In this document: in pieces, positions 8,265 to 16,363 of the stretch
Layout: the number at the start of each line of letters is the position of its first letter
Numbering within the stretch: position 1 is the stretch's first letter
NCBI RefSeq assembly: GCF_036046055.1
Contig: NZ_CP107939.1
Span: 7,812,001 to 7,876,000, forward strand
DNA: 64,000 nucleotides
Reading direction: 5' to 3'
Source: Nocardia sp. NBC_00403
GTDB lineage: Bacteria > Actinomycetota > Actinomycetes > Mycobacteriales > Mycobacteriaceae
The notes under the pieces: model-generated
Told to the model about the DNA's origin: nothing
The model's input: the letters and a program-made list of their open reading frames with translations, nothing else
The model's database searches: none
Program-made: the position numbers and the translations under genes

Positions 8265-9104
8265 ATGGTGATGGGCAGTAGTGGCGTTGAGCAGCGGCCG
8301 ATGAACCAACCGACACGCACGCGACCGGTCCGCTCGCGGCGACCACGGGTAGTCAATCTGCCGCGACTACTGGCGGCGGCCGTCGAGGCCGCTCCCGACG
8401 GTACTGCGGTGTCGTGCCGGCGATCGGAGCTCAGCTATCGCGAGCTGGATAGCGCATCCTCCCGATTGGCGCGATTGTTGATCGAACGCAAGGTCGGCCC
8501 TGGCGATCTCGTCGCGCTGGCAATCGGATCATCGATCGAGTCGGTGTCGGCCATGTGGGCGGTCGCGAAAACCGGCGCGGGATTCATTGTGGTCGACACG
8601 AACACCGCCGCCGAACATGTCGCCCAACTGCTGGCCGACTGGAAACCGGCGATCGGCCTGACCGCGGGCGCGGGCAACCTGCGCGGCTCGGCCCAGTGGC
8701 TGATGCTGAACGACCAGGATTTCCAGAACGAACTCGCCCTGTCGTCGGCCGACGAGGTGTCCCACCAAGAACGACTACGCCCGATCCGCGCCGAGGACAT
8801 CGCCTACGTGACCTTCTCCGTCGACGCGCCAGGGGTGGTCGACGCCGTCGCAGTGACCCAGGCAGCGGTCGCCGGAATCTGCGCCCGCCGGGGCGAACGC
8901 CTGCCGACCTCCGACTCGATGACGGTGTTCCTGTCCACCGCCTTCGCCTGCGGCACACCGTTCACCGTGCCGACGACGCCACTGCCCTGGACAGAACCCA
9001 TCCGAGAGCGCCCTGCCAGGATCGATGCCGTGCCCGACCGCGCGTTGGACATTCGGACCCACCGACTGGCCCGCAGACTGGTCACCATGTCCGCCGATCG
9101 ATAA
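8265..9104 (+). pseudogene. N-terminal fragment of an NRPS adenylation domain
   Basis: A 279-residue frame, far shorter than an adenylation domain of about 500 residues. The start RSRRPRVVNLPRLLAAAVEAAPDGTAV, the A1/A2-like LSYRELDSASSRLARLLIERKVGPGDLVALAI and the AVAKTGAGFIVVDTNTAAEHV segment are typical of the first module of a nocardial peptide synthetase. Where the ATP-binding A3 loop (TSGSTGxPKG) is expected the text reads AYVTFSVDAPGVVDAVAVTQAA, so the nucleotide site is lost, and everything after about A4 is missing. No condensation, carrier or MbtH-like gene is near. It is read as a decayed gene; a role as a short binding protein is not excluded. Confidence 0.75.
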
Positions 9105-9122
9105 ACGGCGCTACCGTCCGCG

Positions 9123-10082
9123 TCAGACCTGCTGCACGCGCGCGACCGGACGCCGGTATCGGCCTGGCGGAGTGCCGTATTCGCGTTTGAAGGCTTTGGC
9201 GAACGCGAATTCGGAGGTGTAACCGACCCGTCGGGCCACCGCGCTGAGCGGGGCGTCGGATTCGCGGAGCAGTCGTCCGGCGGTCGTCATCCGCCACCAG
9301 CTCAGGTAGGTCAGTGGTGGCTCGCCGACCAATGTGGTGAAGCGCTGGGCGAAGACCGAACGGGAGAGGCCGCTGCGCGCCGCGAGTTCGTGCACGGTCC
9401 ATGGATGAGCGGGTTGGGCGTGAATGCCTTGCAGGGCTCGTCCAATTGCCGGATCGGTCAGTGCCAGTGCCCATCCCGAGGATGCCGGGTCGCCGGTCTC
9501 GGTAACGGATCGGTCGTCTATCCATGCCCGCAGGATGTACAGCAGCATGGCGTCGATCAGCGCGGGCACGATTCCGTCACCCCCTGGTCGCCGACCCTCG
9601 AGCTCGGTGGCGAGCAGATCGATCAGGTGGCGCAGTTCGCTGTGCTTCGCCGACCGCGCCGGCAAGTGCACCAGATCGGGGAGCTCGTTCATCAATGGGT
9701 GCGACCGGGTTCGATCGAGTTCGTAAGCGCCACACAGCAGAACCGAGTGCGCCCCCGATCCGTCGATGCGGACCTGCCCGATCGTCGAGGAAGGGTCGGC
9801 ACGTTCGGGGACGAACTCGACCTGCGCGGTTGCCGGATCATCGGCGAGGGCGTGCGCGCTGCCGTTGCGAAGGAAGACCACATCACCGGGGCCGAGCGCG
9901 AGAGGTGTTGCCGCACCGTCGGACAGCAGCCAGCAGGTGCCCTGCATCACGACGTGAAAGGTGGTGCCGGTGACCGCGGGGAACCGCAACCCCCACGGTG
10001 CGCGCACGTCGGTACGCGCCGAACGGGTTTGCCCGGTCCGCATCGCGGCGAGGGCGTCGGAGAGGACATCCATACGCAACAT
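9123..10082 (-). CDS. AraC-family regulator with cupin N-terminus
   Basis: About 319 residues when started at ATG 10082 (ATG 10073 is a close alternative). The first half is a cupin ligand domain (FHVVMQGTCWLLSDG, LGPGDVVFLRNGSAHAL). The C-terminal hundred residues hold two helix-turn-helix units: WTVHELAARSGLSRSVFAQRFTTLVGEPPLTYLSWWRM and APLSAVARRVGYTSEFAFAKAFKREYGTPPGRYR, the AraC signature. It is divergent from the NmrA-like gene at 10213, which it probably activates, as is common for this 'AraC_binding_2 / cupin_6' group. Confidence 0.9.
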   Translation of the reverse strand: MLRMDVLSDALAAMRTGQTRSARTDVRAPWGLRFPAVTGTTFHVVMQGTCWLLSDGAATPLALGPGDVVFLRNGSAHALADDPATAQVEFVPERADPSSTIGQVRIDGSGAHSVLLCGAYELDRTRSHPLMNELPDLVHLPARSAKHSELRHLIDLLATELEGRRPGGDGIVPALIDAMLLYILRAWIDDRSVTETGDPASSGWALALTDPAIGRALQGIHAQPAHPWTVHELAARSGLSRSVFAQRFTTLVGEPPLTYLSWWRMTTAGRLLRESDAPLSAVARRVGYTSEFAFAKAFKREYGTPPGRYRRPVARVQQV

Positions 10083-10212
10083 TCTATGACCATCCATCCG
10101 GAGATCAGGACGAACAAGCATATTTTCCGGATTTTGCAGCATTGAGCATCCTGGCCACCAGCCATAAGTTGATCTCAGTACGGAAAACAACGAATGCACA
10201 GGGAGAACGACA

Positions 10213-11079
10213 ATGACTGTTCTGGTACTCGGAGCGACCGGCAAGACCGGACGGCCCGTGGTCGACGCACTGGTCGCGCGCGGCGTGAAAGTCGTTGCGG
10301 CCAGTCGAAATCCCGGCCGGGCAACCGACGGCATCGAGACCGTCCGATTCGACTGGGCCGATCGCACCACCTGGGAGCAGGCACTGGCGAACGTCGACGG
10401 ACTGTATGTGGTCGGCCCTTACGCCGAGCCGAACGGCGCGGTGCTCGTCCGCGAGTTGCTGTCCGCAGCACCACAGGTACAGCGGGTAGTCCTGCTCTCG
10501 GTCCTCGGCGCCGATCTACTTCCCGACGTGGTGTTGATGGCGGGCTGGGAGGCGGATGTCCGCAGCTCGGGCAAAGAGTGGACGATCCTGCGCCCCAATT
10601 GGTTCCAGCAGAACTTCGGCGAAGGGTTCGCCACGCCACTGCGCGAATACAGCACCCTCGAGCTGCCTGCCGCCGATGCCGCACTCGGCTTCATCGATAC
10701 CCGCGACATCGCCGAGGTGGCCGCCGCCGCCCTCACCGAGCCGGGGCACGCTGGACAGATACATGTCCTCACCGGCCCCGAATCTCTTAGCCACACAATG
10801 GTTATGGCAATTCTGGGCGCAGCAGCGAGCCGGGAATTCCGGTACACCGCGCTGACGGCCGATGAGTTCGCGGCGCGGCTGCGCGCCGCCGGTGCCGACG
10901 ACAACTCGATCACCTGGCAACTCGGCCTGTTCACCCTGATTCGCGACGGCGTGAACGCAATCGTCACCGACACCGTCGAGCGCATCACCGGCCATCCGGC
11001 CCGGTCGCTGGCGGCCTACGCCGCCGAGCACGCGGAAGCATGGCGGAAGGGTCCGGTCAACCGATCGGAACGACCGTAA
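10213..11079 (+). CDS. NmrA-like NAD(P)-binding protein, copy 1
   Basis: A 288-residue atypical SDR starting at ATG 10213 with GGGAGAACGACA in front. The N-terminus VLVLGATGKTGRPVVDAL is the GxxGxxG dinucleotide loop; 'AASRNPGRATDG' ends strand 2. The middle segments LLSVLGADLLP and WTILRPNWFQQNFGEGF are typical of NmrA/QOR2-type proteins, which reduce quinones or sense the NAD(P) redox state. It faces an AraC regulator. It is a clear paralogue of the minus-strand gene at 12054 (both contain WT-L-WFxQNFxEG and the same AALTExGHAG segment). Confidence 0.88.
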   Translation: MTVLVLGATGKTGRPVVDALVARGVKVVAASRNPGRATDGIETVRFDWADRTTWEQALANVDGLYVVGPYAEPNGAVLVRELLSAAPQVQRVVLLSVLGADLLPDVVLMAGWEADVRSSGKEWTILRPNWFQQNFGEGFATPLREYSTLELPAADAALGFIDTRDIAEVAAAALTEPGHAGQIHVLTGPESLSHTMVMAILGAAASREFRYTALTADEFAARLRAAGADDNSITWQLGLFTLIRDGVNAIVTDTVERITGHPARSLAAYAAEHAEAWRKGPVNRSERP

Positions 11080-11257
11080 TGGCTTGTTCCGCACTGCTGC
11101 CCAGGTACCAGGGCTTGCCGTCCGGGGATGCCGGGAGGGTCCAGGGGCGGCGGAGGTCGACGACGGTGCGAGCACGGGTGTCGATGCCAGAACTGTGGCA
11201 CCTACTTGGATGCTGACGTGGGCACGACTGCCATCCGGCGGAAACCGCCGGGCGATC

Positions 11258-11845
11258 TCAGCCGGCGGCCTGCATCCGGACACCCGGGTGATTGGCTCGA
11301 ACGTTCACCGCAGCGAGTTCGACCGTTCGTTTTATCCGGCGCTCCCTTGTATCCGTACGCTTGGCGGTGACTATCCATTCCAGGATCAGCCGCTTGGAGG
11401 AGGGCGGGAAGCTCTCGAAGTTGGTCCGAGCGGCGTCATTTCGGTCGAGCGACGCGCGCAGGTCATCGGGTACGGCCCAGCGCTCGCCGTCCGTGACCAC
11501 TTCCCAGGTTCCCTTGGCCTTGGCCAGCTCGATCAAGGCTTGACCGTGCTCGGTCATCAGCCCCTGCTCGATCATGTTCGCCGCGCGCTCCCTGTTCACC
11601 CGGCTCCATGTGCTGCGCGGGGTGCGCGGGCTGAACCGCAGCTGCGAGCTGTTCGCGTCGCGTCTGCGGTGCAGCCCGTCGATCCAGCCATAGCAGAGTG
11701 CGTGTTCGATCGCCTCGTGGTACCGCAGGCTCGGCACGCCGCTGTCCTTGTGGTGGATGACCAGCCAGATTTCCTTCTCGGACTGGCTGTTCTGGGCCAA
11801 CCAGGTACGCCAGTCGTCGATTGTGCTCGCGAAGAAAATGTTCAT
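11258..11845 (-). CDS. YdeI/OmpD-associated family protein
   Basis: A 195-residue protein. ATG 11845 is chosen because GGAGG lies nine bases upstream; ATG 11854 directly touches that GGAGG. The sequence DWRTWLAQNSQSEKEIWLVIHHKDSG, LRYHEAIEHALCYGWIDGLHRRRD and FSPRTPRSTWSRVNRERAANMI defines the YdeI family, whose C-terminal OmdA part ends in PPSSKRLILEWIVTAKRTDTRERRIKRTVE. Members have been linked to peptide and bacteriocin protection, with no known biochemistry. Upstream lies a perfect 12-bp inverted repeat, so the gene is probably repressed by an unlinked regulator. Confidence 0.88.
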   Translation of the reverse strand: MNIFFASTIDDWRTWLAQNSQSEKEIWLVIHHKDSGVPSLRYHEAIEHALCYGWIDGLHRRRDANSSQLRFSPRTPRSTWSRVNRERAANMIEQGLMTEHGQALIELAKAKGTWEVVTDGERWAVPDDLRASLDRNDAARTNFESFPPSSKRLILEWIVTAKRTDTRERRIKRTVELAAVNVRANHPGVRMQAAG

Positions 11846-11862
11846 GACAGCCATCCTCCAGC

Positions 11863-11891
11863 ACAAAGTGCTCACCAAATGAGCACTTTGT
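11863..11891. promoter_or_regulatory. perfect inverted repeat with 12-bp arms, operator of the YdeI gene
   Basis: The arms ACAAAGTGCTCA and TGAGCACTTTGT match perfectly and are separated by CCAAA. The repeat begins 18 bp upstream of the YdeI-family start codon. No poly-T follows on either strand, so an operator is more likely than a terminator. Confidence 0.7.
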
Positions 11892-11913
11892 TAGGACGAT
11901 CTTCAACGCGGAA

Positions 11914-11943
11914 AAAGGCCCGGTCCGTGTGGACCGGGCCTTT
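11914..11943 (-). terminator. rho-independent terminator of the NmrA-like gene
   Basis: A 13-bp perfect stem (AAAGGCCCGGTCC on the left) with a GTGT loop; read on the minus strand it runs into TTTTT. It ends transcription coming from the gene at 12054-12905. Confidence 0.8.
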
Positions 11944-12053
11944 CGAGCGGGACTGATGCATCAGCTTACGAACCGCGCGGTGCTATCGAAGGCTCTGAAA
12001 TCGTGGTCCGTGCGGTGGGCACCCGCACGACCGGACGCACTCGCAGCCGTTGG

Positions 12054-12905
12054 TCAGTCCTGTTTCCAGACACCCGACGCAACCGCCTCGCACACGAAAT
12101 CGGCGAAGTCGACCGGGTCACGACGCAGCAGACGACGGACGGGGTCGGTCACCTTTGCGTTAGGGCTATCCAGAAGCGTGGCGAAGATGTCGATCATCAC
12201 GGCCACCTCCTCATCCGGCATATCGAAATCCGAGGTCAGCACCGCACCGAACTGCCCACCCGTGACAGGAACATAGGCGACATCCCGGTTGGTCTCCTTC
12301 GCAATCGCCTCGGCCGTGTCACCGAAAGTCAGCAACCGGGGACCGGTCAATTCATAGTTCCTGCCCGCGTGCCCGTCCTCGGTCAACGCGGCGGCCACGA
12401 TATCCGCGAGGTCACCGGAATCAATGAAAGGCTCCCACACCTGACCAGCAGGGAGCGCGACCCCACCGGCGAACACCGCATCCGTGAACACACCCTCGTC
12501 GAAATTCTGGTTGAACCACGCCGCCTGCAGCACAGTCCATTCCGCACCGCTGTCGCGCACCGCCTGCTCCGCAGCAGCAGCCTGATCCTCACCGCGAGCC
12601 GACAGCAACACCAGCCGACCGACACCGTTCGCCACAGCCAGTTCACTGAACGCCCGAATGGTGTCGCCGGCGCGGGAGTCCCGATGTCCGGGGGTATACA
12701 TGAGGAACACCGCCCCCACATCCTCGAGCACCGCCGCCCAGGTGCTGCGGTCCTCCCACTCGAAAGCGACCTCCGCCGAACGGGAACCGCTACGGACTGG
12801 GAAACCCTTGGCCGCCAAGCGATCCGCCACCCGGCGACCCACCTTGCCGGTGCCCGCGGTCACAAGAACGGTCTGAGCTGCCGTCTGATTCATCGTTGAT
12901 GCCAT
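12054..12905 (-). CDS. NmrA-like NAD(P)-binding protein, copy 2
   Basis: A 283-residue protein if started at ATG 12905, or 279 from ATG 12893. It has the GTGKVGRRVADRLAAKG dinucleotide loop and FNQNFDEGVFTDAVFAGGVALPAGQVWEPFIDSGDLADIVAAAL, matching copy 1 at 10213 along its length. The two probably arose by duplication. Its start region overlaps a 26-bp imperfect direct repeat (12893-12948). A strong terminator follows at 11914-11943. Function as a quinone or redox-related reductase is by family only. Confidence 0.85.
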   Translation of the reverse strand: MASTMNQTAAQTVLVTAGTGKVGRRVADRLAAKGFPVRSGSRSAEVAFEWEDRSTWAAVLEDVGAVFLMYTPGHRDSRAGDTIRAFSELAVANGVGRLVLLSARGEDQAAAAEQAVRDSGAEWTVLQAAWFNQNFDEGVFTDAVFAGGVALPAGQVWEPFIDSGDLADIVAAALTEDGHAGRNYELTGPRLLTFGDTAEAIAKETNRDVAYVPVTGGQFGAVLTSDFDMPDEEVAVMIDIFATLLDSPNAKVTDPVRRLLRRDPVDFADFVCEAVASGVWKQD

Positions 12906-12948
12906 GCCCTGATCCAAATTTCTCGTTGATGTCACGCCCTGGTCCAAA
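12893..12948. repeat. imperfect 26-bp direct repeat over the start of the NmrA-like gene
   Basis: Two copies of a 26-bp unit beginning TCGTTGATG and ending TCCAAA lie at 12893-12918 and 12923-12948, differing at three positions, with a 30-bp period. The first copy includes both candidate start codons. It may be a duplicated operator or a duplicated 5' end. Confidence 0.6.
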
Positions 12949-13189
12949 CGCCGCAGGATCGCCAGATTATTGATGAAAGACTCAGCTCCGTGTCTCCACG
13001 TCGCAGCAGAATAACCCTCTCCCACAGCTCATCTCGCCGCTGGGCATAGTGCGAGAGGCTCCATGCCGTAGCCACGAACGGGGCTCGACGTCGGCTACGA
13101 AACCCTATGCGCCTCGGAGCCCGGTCGGAAAAGGTCGGCTCGCTAGCGATCTGAGTGATCCTGTGCTCGAAAGGATTTCGCTGCAGGTT

Positions 13190-13460
13190 CCTGGTCACGG
13201 AGACGTTCGACGTGTCGAACCAGGCCGAACTGCTCGTCTCGGGCGCTCTGGTGTGGGGCAAGTCGACGGGCGGAATGACCTGCTGGTCGAGAGCACCGGT
13301 CAGCCGATCCGGATCCTGGGCCTGGAGTCCGCGTCCCCGAAACAGCAGGGCACCGATCAGATCAGTAGGCAGGATGCGGCGGCGATCACGCCGGGGACCG
13401 TGTTGACCGTGGAGCCCCTGGATCGCGCGAGGGGGACGGTTCGACCTCCGCTGCGCCGGA
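13190..13460 (+). pseudogene. frameshifted remnant resembling an elongation-factor domain-2 beta barrel
   Basis: Two adjoining frames with strong G/C third-position bias make one sensible protein only if joined near 13262: FLVTETFDVSNQAELLVSGALV in one frame, then VDGRNDLLVESTGQPIRILG and later AAAITPGTVLTVEPLDRARG in the next. The pattern 'ETFDV...LLVSGxLV..G..D.LLVESTGQPIRILGLES' resembles domain 2 of translational GTPases (the V-F-x-I-x-G-R-G-x-V-x-G-x-V fold). No intact start or stop is left. Assignment by fold resemblance is tentative; that the gene is broken is clearer. Confidence 0.4.
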
Positions 13461-13477
13461 TTGATACTGCTGCGAGG

Positions 13478-13701
13478 ATGGCCATCCCGCTCAACCCGTC
13501 GGACTCCGGCTGGTTCCGGGGCGATATGGGAGGCGAATTCTCCACTTGCGGATCAACCCGGATTTCCCCAGTGTGCCGATCTATTCTCTGCTGGTGCAGG
13601 CCGACGAGGTGGTCACCTTCGACGACCTGCCCGCGGCCTGGACCCGCACCAACGACCTCACTTGGCCCGAGTCCGCCACCCGCCCGGACCACGACGACTG
13701 A
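13478..13701 (+). pseudogene. second frameshifted remnant, unrecognised
   Basis: Coding-like text switches frame near 13545: MAIPLNPSDSGWFRGDMGG in one frame, then LRINPDFPSVPIYSLLVQAD and EVVTFDDLPAAWTRTNDLTW in another, ending at TGA 13699-13701. The codon use of both parts fits this genome, which supports a recently broken gene. I do not recognise the family. Confidence 0.4.
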
Positions 13702-13713
13702 GCAGAGTCGTCG

Positions 13714-14070
13714 TCACCACGAGCCGCTGCCGGACCCACTTCCGGTGCCCGGCAGGCGCCAGCCGCCGTACCCGAGCCAACTCGGGTAGCCCGGATAACT
13801 CGGGTAGCTGGGGTAGCTCGGGAACAGCGGGTAGCTGGGGTAACTGGGGTAGCTCGGCTGGTTCCAGTAACCGTGACCATAACGGCCGTGGACCAGGTCG
13901 ACGTGCTCGGACTCGGCCACAGCCGAACCGGCGACGGCCGAATCAGCGACAGCCGAATCAGCGACAGCCGGGGCGACTGCGGCGGTAATCGGCATGAGCG
14001 CTATCGCGGACACCACCGCGATGCGGGCAACCACTGGCCAGGCACGCCCAGTGCGGTTTTCTCGACCCAT
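13714..14070 (-). CDS. secreted YPS-repeat protein
   Basis: A 118-residue protein starting at ATG 14070 after GAGGAAGTTCCC. Residues 1-37 form a signal peptide (basic RENRTGRAWPVVAR, hydrophobic IAVVSAIALMPITAAV, then AVAPAVADS). The mature chain begins with a short repeat (ADSAVADSAVAGSAVAES), continues with a tyrosine/proline array made of PSY units (about residues 71-95), and ends in GTGSGSGSGSW. Such low-complexity tails are seen in exported cell-surface proteins. No catalytic motif is present. Confidence 0.7.
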   Translation of the reverse strand: MGRENRTGRAWPVVARIAVVSAIALMPITAAVAPAVADSAVADSAVAGSAVAESEHVDLVHGRYGHGYWNQPSYPSYPSYPLFPSYPSYPSYPGYPSWLGYGGWRLPGTGSGSGSGSW

Positions 14071-14404
14071 GGGAACTTCCTCATTTCGGTACGAATAGCA
14101 ATCGACGATCTAGGCGGGCTCGAAGTCGATATCCTCCGCGGAGCGGAGCCGGGCCCATACGATCCAATGTACCGCTATCCAACGGCACGTTCAATAGGTC
14201 AATTTCTGCGGAACCCGCACCCGGGCAGCTCCGACGCCGTTGACCAGCGCACTTCGACTTCAAACGCGACATTTGTCATGCAAATAGACTAGCGGGCCAT
14301 TGGATAATGGCACATCAGAGGATGTCGTCAAGGGCTGAGAGTGGACCGCACCGTGGCCGAGGCGCGCGGACCCCGAACCAGCGCTCTGCCGACAGCCAGC
14401 ACTG

Positions 14405-14617
14405 TCATGCAGCCTGAACAGTCATCCGACGAGACCTGGCGTCGACCGCGAGTACACCCGAAGCGGCACCTGGAGTACTTGGAAAGGTAGCAAGATCAGG
14501 CAGGCCGGGGCTGTTCCTGTCAAGACTGGAACCACTGGCCAGGATTGCACCCACCTTGCCGATCGGCTCCATCAATGCCTTGACGTCAGTGAAGATTTCC
14601 TTCAGGTCGCTCAGCAT
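14405..14617 (-). CDS. possible small protein with amphipathic N-terminus (70 aa)
   Basis: The first 30 residues (MLSDLKEIFTDVKALMEPI and GKVGAILAS) have good codon bias and would form an amphipathic helix, the general shape of short cell-envelope peptides in mycolic-acid bacteria. The remaining 40 residues have weaker codon use, and no good ribosome binding site lies before ATG 14617. It may be real, truncated or noncoding. Confidence 0.25.
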   Translation of the reverse strand: MLSDLKEIFTDVKALMEPIGKVGAILASGSSLDRNSPGLPDLATFPSTPGAASGVLAVDARSRRMTVQAA

Positions 14618-14880
14618 TTCTGCGAATGAGAGACCGTCCCGTGCGATATGCCGCAGGGCGGCAGGAACGACATGTGCGGCGGCAGTTCGCCATCACAACA
14701 CTGTTGAGTGGTAGCCGGGCCACGCTACCACTCGCTCATCGGCGGTATCGAACTGGTCGCATCGCCAATCACGTTGCAGGGTGGGATCTTCCGCGGCCCG
14801 CCTGGGGTCCACGGCGACCATCTACCCCCCGATCGAACCCCGGAAACTGAATCGCACGTTCCGGAGTGCAAACGGGCTCA

Positions 14881-14970
14881 TAACACCTCCCATCGCCACG
14901 TCCGCGCCCGCATCGAACACCCCTTTGCCCGCAGGAAGACCTGGAAGACCCCGCGCGACTGGACGTGGTC
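14881..14970 (+). mobile_element. transposase C-terminal remnant (IS5/DDE_Tnp_4 type)
   Basis: One frame reads SHRHVRARIEHPFARRKTW and KTPRDW, which matches the conserved C-terminal segment of IS5-superfamily DDE transposases ('RRARVEHxFAxMKTWKILRDCR'), including the E of the catalytic triad within 'RARIEH'. The upstream D-D part and inverted ends are not found. This is a degraded insertion-sequence fragment. Confidence 0.55.
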
Positions 14971-15260
14971 AACGGCCAACGCGAGGCTTTCAAGCCCCGC
15001 GCTGCGGTCCAATCCATCGCAACGATCGAGCCGAACCGCAGGACGACGTCGATCGACGTGGCACCCAACGACCGCAACTTGCGTGGCGACGGATACCGCG
15101 TATCACCTTCGTCCCCATGGTATTTCGGCAGAAAGTCAGGTGATTGCGAACCCGAAGGCCTCCCCCGAACTCATCGGGTAATCATGACACGGCCCTACCC
15201 GGCCGAGCACATCGCCGCCGCAGGTGTCGACGCCGTCACCACACCACATGACGAAATACC

Positions 15261-15299
15261 ACCAATACCAGCATAATCGCTGGTACCGAGGGTATTGGT
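15261..15299. repeat. nested inverted repeats
   Basis: The outer arms ACCAATACC (15261-15269) and GGTATTGGT (15291-15299) are perfect. Overlapping them is an inner hairpin TACCAGC-N6-GCTGGTA (15266-15285). The two structures are mutually exclusive if transcribed. The GGTATTGG core also appears at 16338-16345, in the promoter gap of the HTH/hydrolase pair. Confidence 0.6.
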
Positions 15300-15756
15300 C
15301 AGTGGGCCCAACGCTCCACAACCTGAACACCCCGACGGCCGATAGACCAGAGATTCGGATCAGGCCGGTAGGCATTCGGCAGGTAAAAACCATGGCGTGA
15401 ACTGCTGAAAGTCACCGAGTTGTCGGCGATCGGCGCTGCGCTAGCGCATCGGAGACCACCGCGCACCACAAGCGTCGGCTAGGGTCGTTCGCTCGGTATG
15501 CGGCTATGAGCGGATGTCCAGTGGGCGTCCTTCCTTGCCCGATTTCCCGCACTGAGAGCTCGCTGATCTTGTTGCCGAGCCTTGACGCAGGCCCGCACAG
15601 CGAGCTTGCGAGCTGGACCGGGGACCCAGGATCTGCAAACGGCGTGGGTGACCAGCAGCGAATCGCTTGCAACAATCGAAGTTTCAATCCGTCGCGATAC
15701 CTGGGGCCCGTAGTCCCGAAGCTGTCGGCGTGCCGGGTGCGGCGAACGTAGCACTG

Positions 15757-16299
15757 TCAGCTCGGCGATGCCGGTTTCTCGCCTGGGAAAAGGATCGGGC
15801 TGATCAAGTACGGTCTGCGGCCCGGCCCGGGCTGGTTCGCCGCGAGGGGTGCGACGAGGTCGCGGAAGCCGGTGAGCATGGTGTCGAGCTCCTCGGGGCT
15901 GAGCCAGAGCGTGGCTTGGCGGTAGCCGACCGCGTCGGCGCCGGGGTCGGCGTCGGCTTGATCGAGGTAGGCGTTGAACTCGGCGATCAGGACGGCCATG
16001 GCGGCCGCGAACCCTTGGCGGTGATCATGCGCGGTCATCGCGCTGCTCGCCTCGGGGGAGACGGTCGGGCGGTCGGGTCGCAATCGGTAGGAACGTTCCA
16101 CCGCGCCGCGCACGCGTCGCTCGTCAGCGATCTCGAGCATTTCGCCCTCCATGAGCAGGCCGAGCTGCCGGTAGACGCTAGTCCGGGGCACATCAGGCAT
16201 GCGGTCGCACAACTCTCCTGCGGTGCGTAATCGGCCGCCCGACAGTGCGTGGATGATGCGCAATCGCACCGGGTGGAGCAGCAACTCGGTCGGGTCCAT
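15757..16299 (-). CDS. winged-helix transcriptional regulator (ArsR/HTH_20-like)
   Basis: A 180-residue protein from ATG 16299 (ATG 16317 would add six residues). The N-terminus MDPTELLLHPVRLRIIHAL followed by LRTAGELCDRMPDVPRTSVYRQLGLLMEGEML is a winged helix-turn-helix with the dimerising first helix of ArsR-type and PadR-like regulators. The C-terminal half is helical and acidic, and is probably the effector part. No metal-binding cysteine pair is seen. It is divergent from the hydrolase at 16364; the gap carries a GGTATTGG motif also present in the inverted repeat at 15291. Confidence 0.8.
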   Translation of the reverse strand: MDPTELLLHPVRLRIIHALSGGRLRTAGELCDRMPDVPRTSVYRQLGLLMEGEMLEIADERRVRGAVERSYRLRPDRPTVSPEASSAMTAHDHRQGFAAAMAVLIAEFNAYLDQADADPGADAVGYRQATLWLSPEELDTMLTGFRDLVAPLAANQPGPGRRPYLISPILFPGEKPASPS

Positions 16300-16363
16300 A
16301 TCGCAACTATCCCACATATGGTACCGTTCCCAAAGTTGGTATTGGATGGGAAGGGTGACCGCG

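Larger units (their letters stand above)
14071..15756. other. gene-poor 1.7-kb stretch
   Basis: Apart from the transposase tail (14881-14970), a doubtful small ORF (14405-14617) and a nested inverted repeat (15261-15299), no frame has good codon bias and start signals. Third-position composition is mixed, which suggests decayed or recently acquired DNA. Confidence 0.5.
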
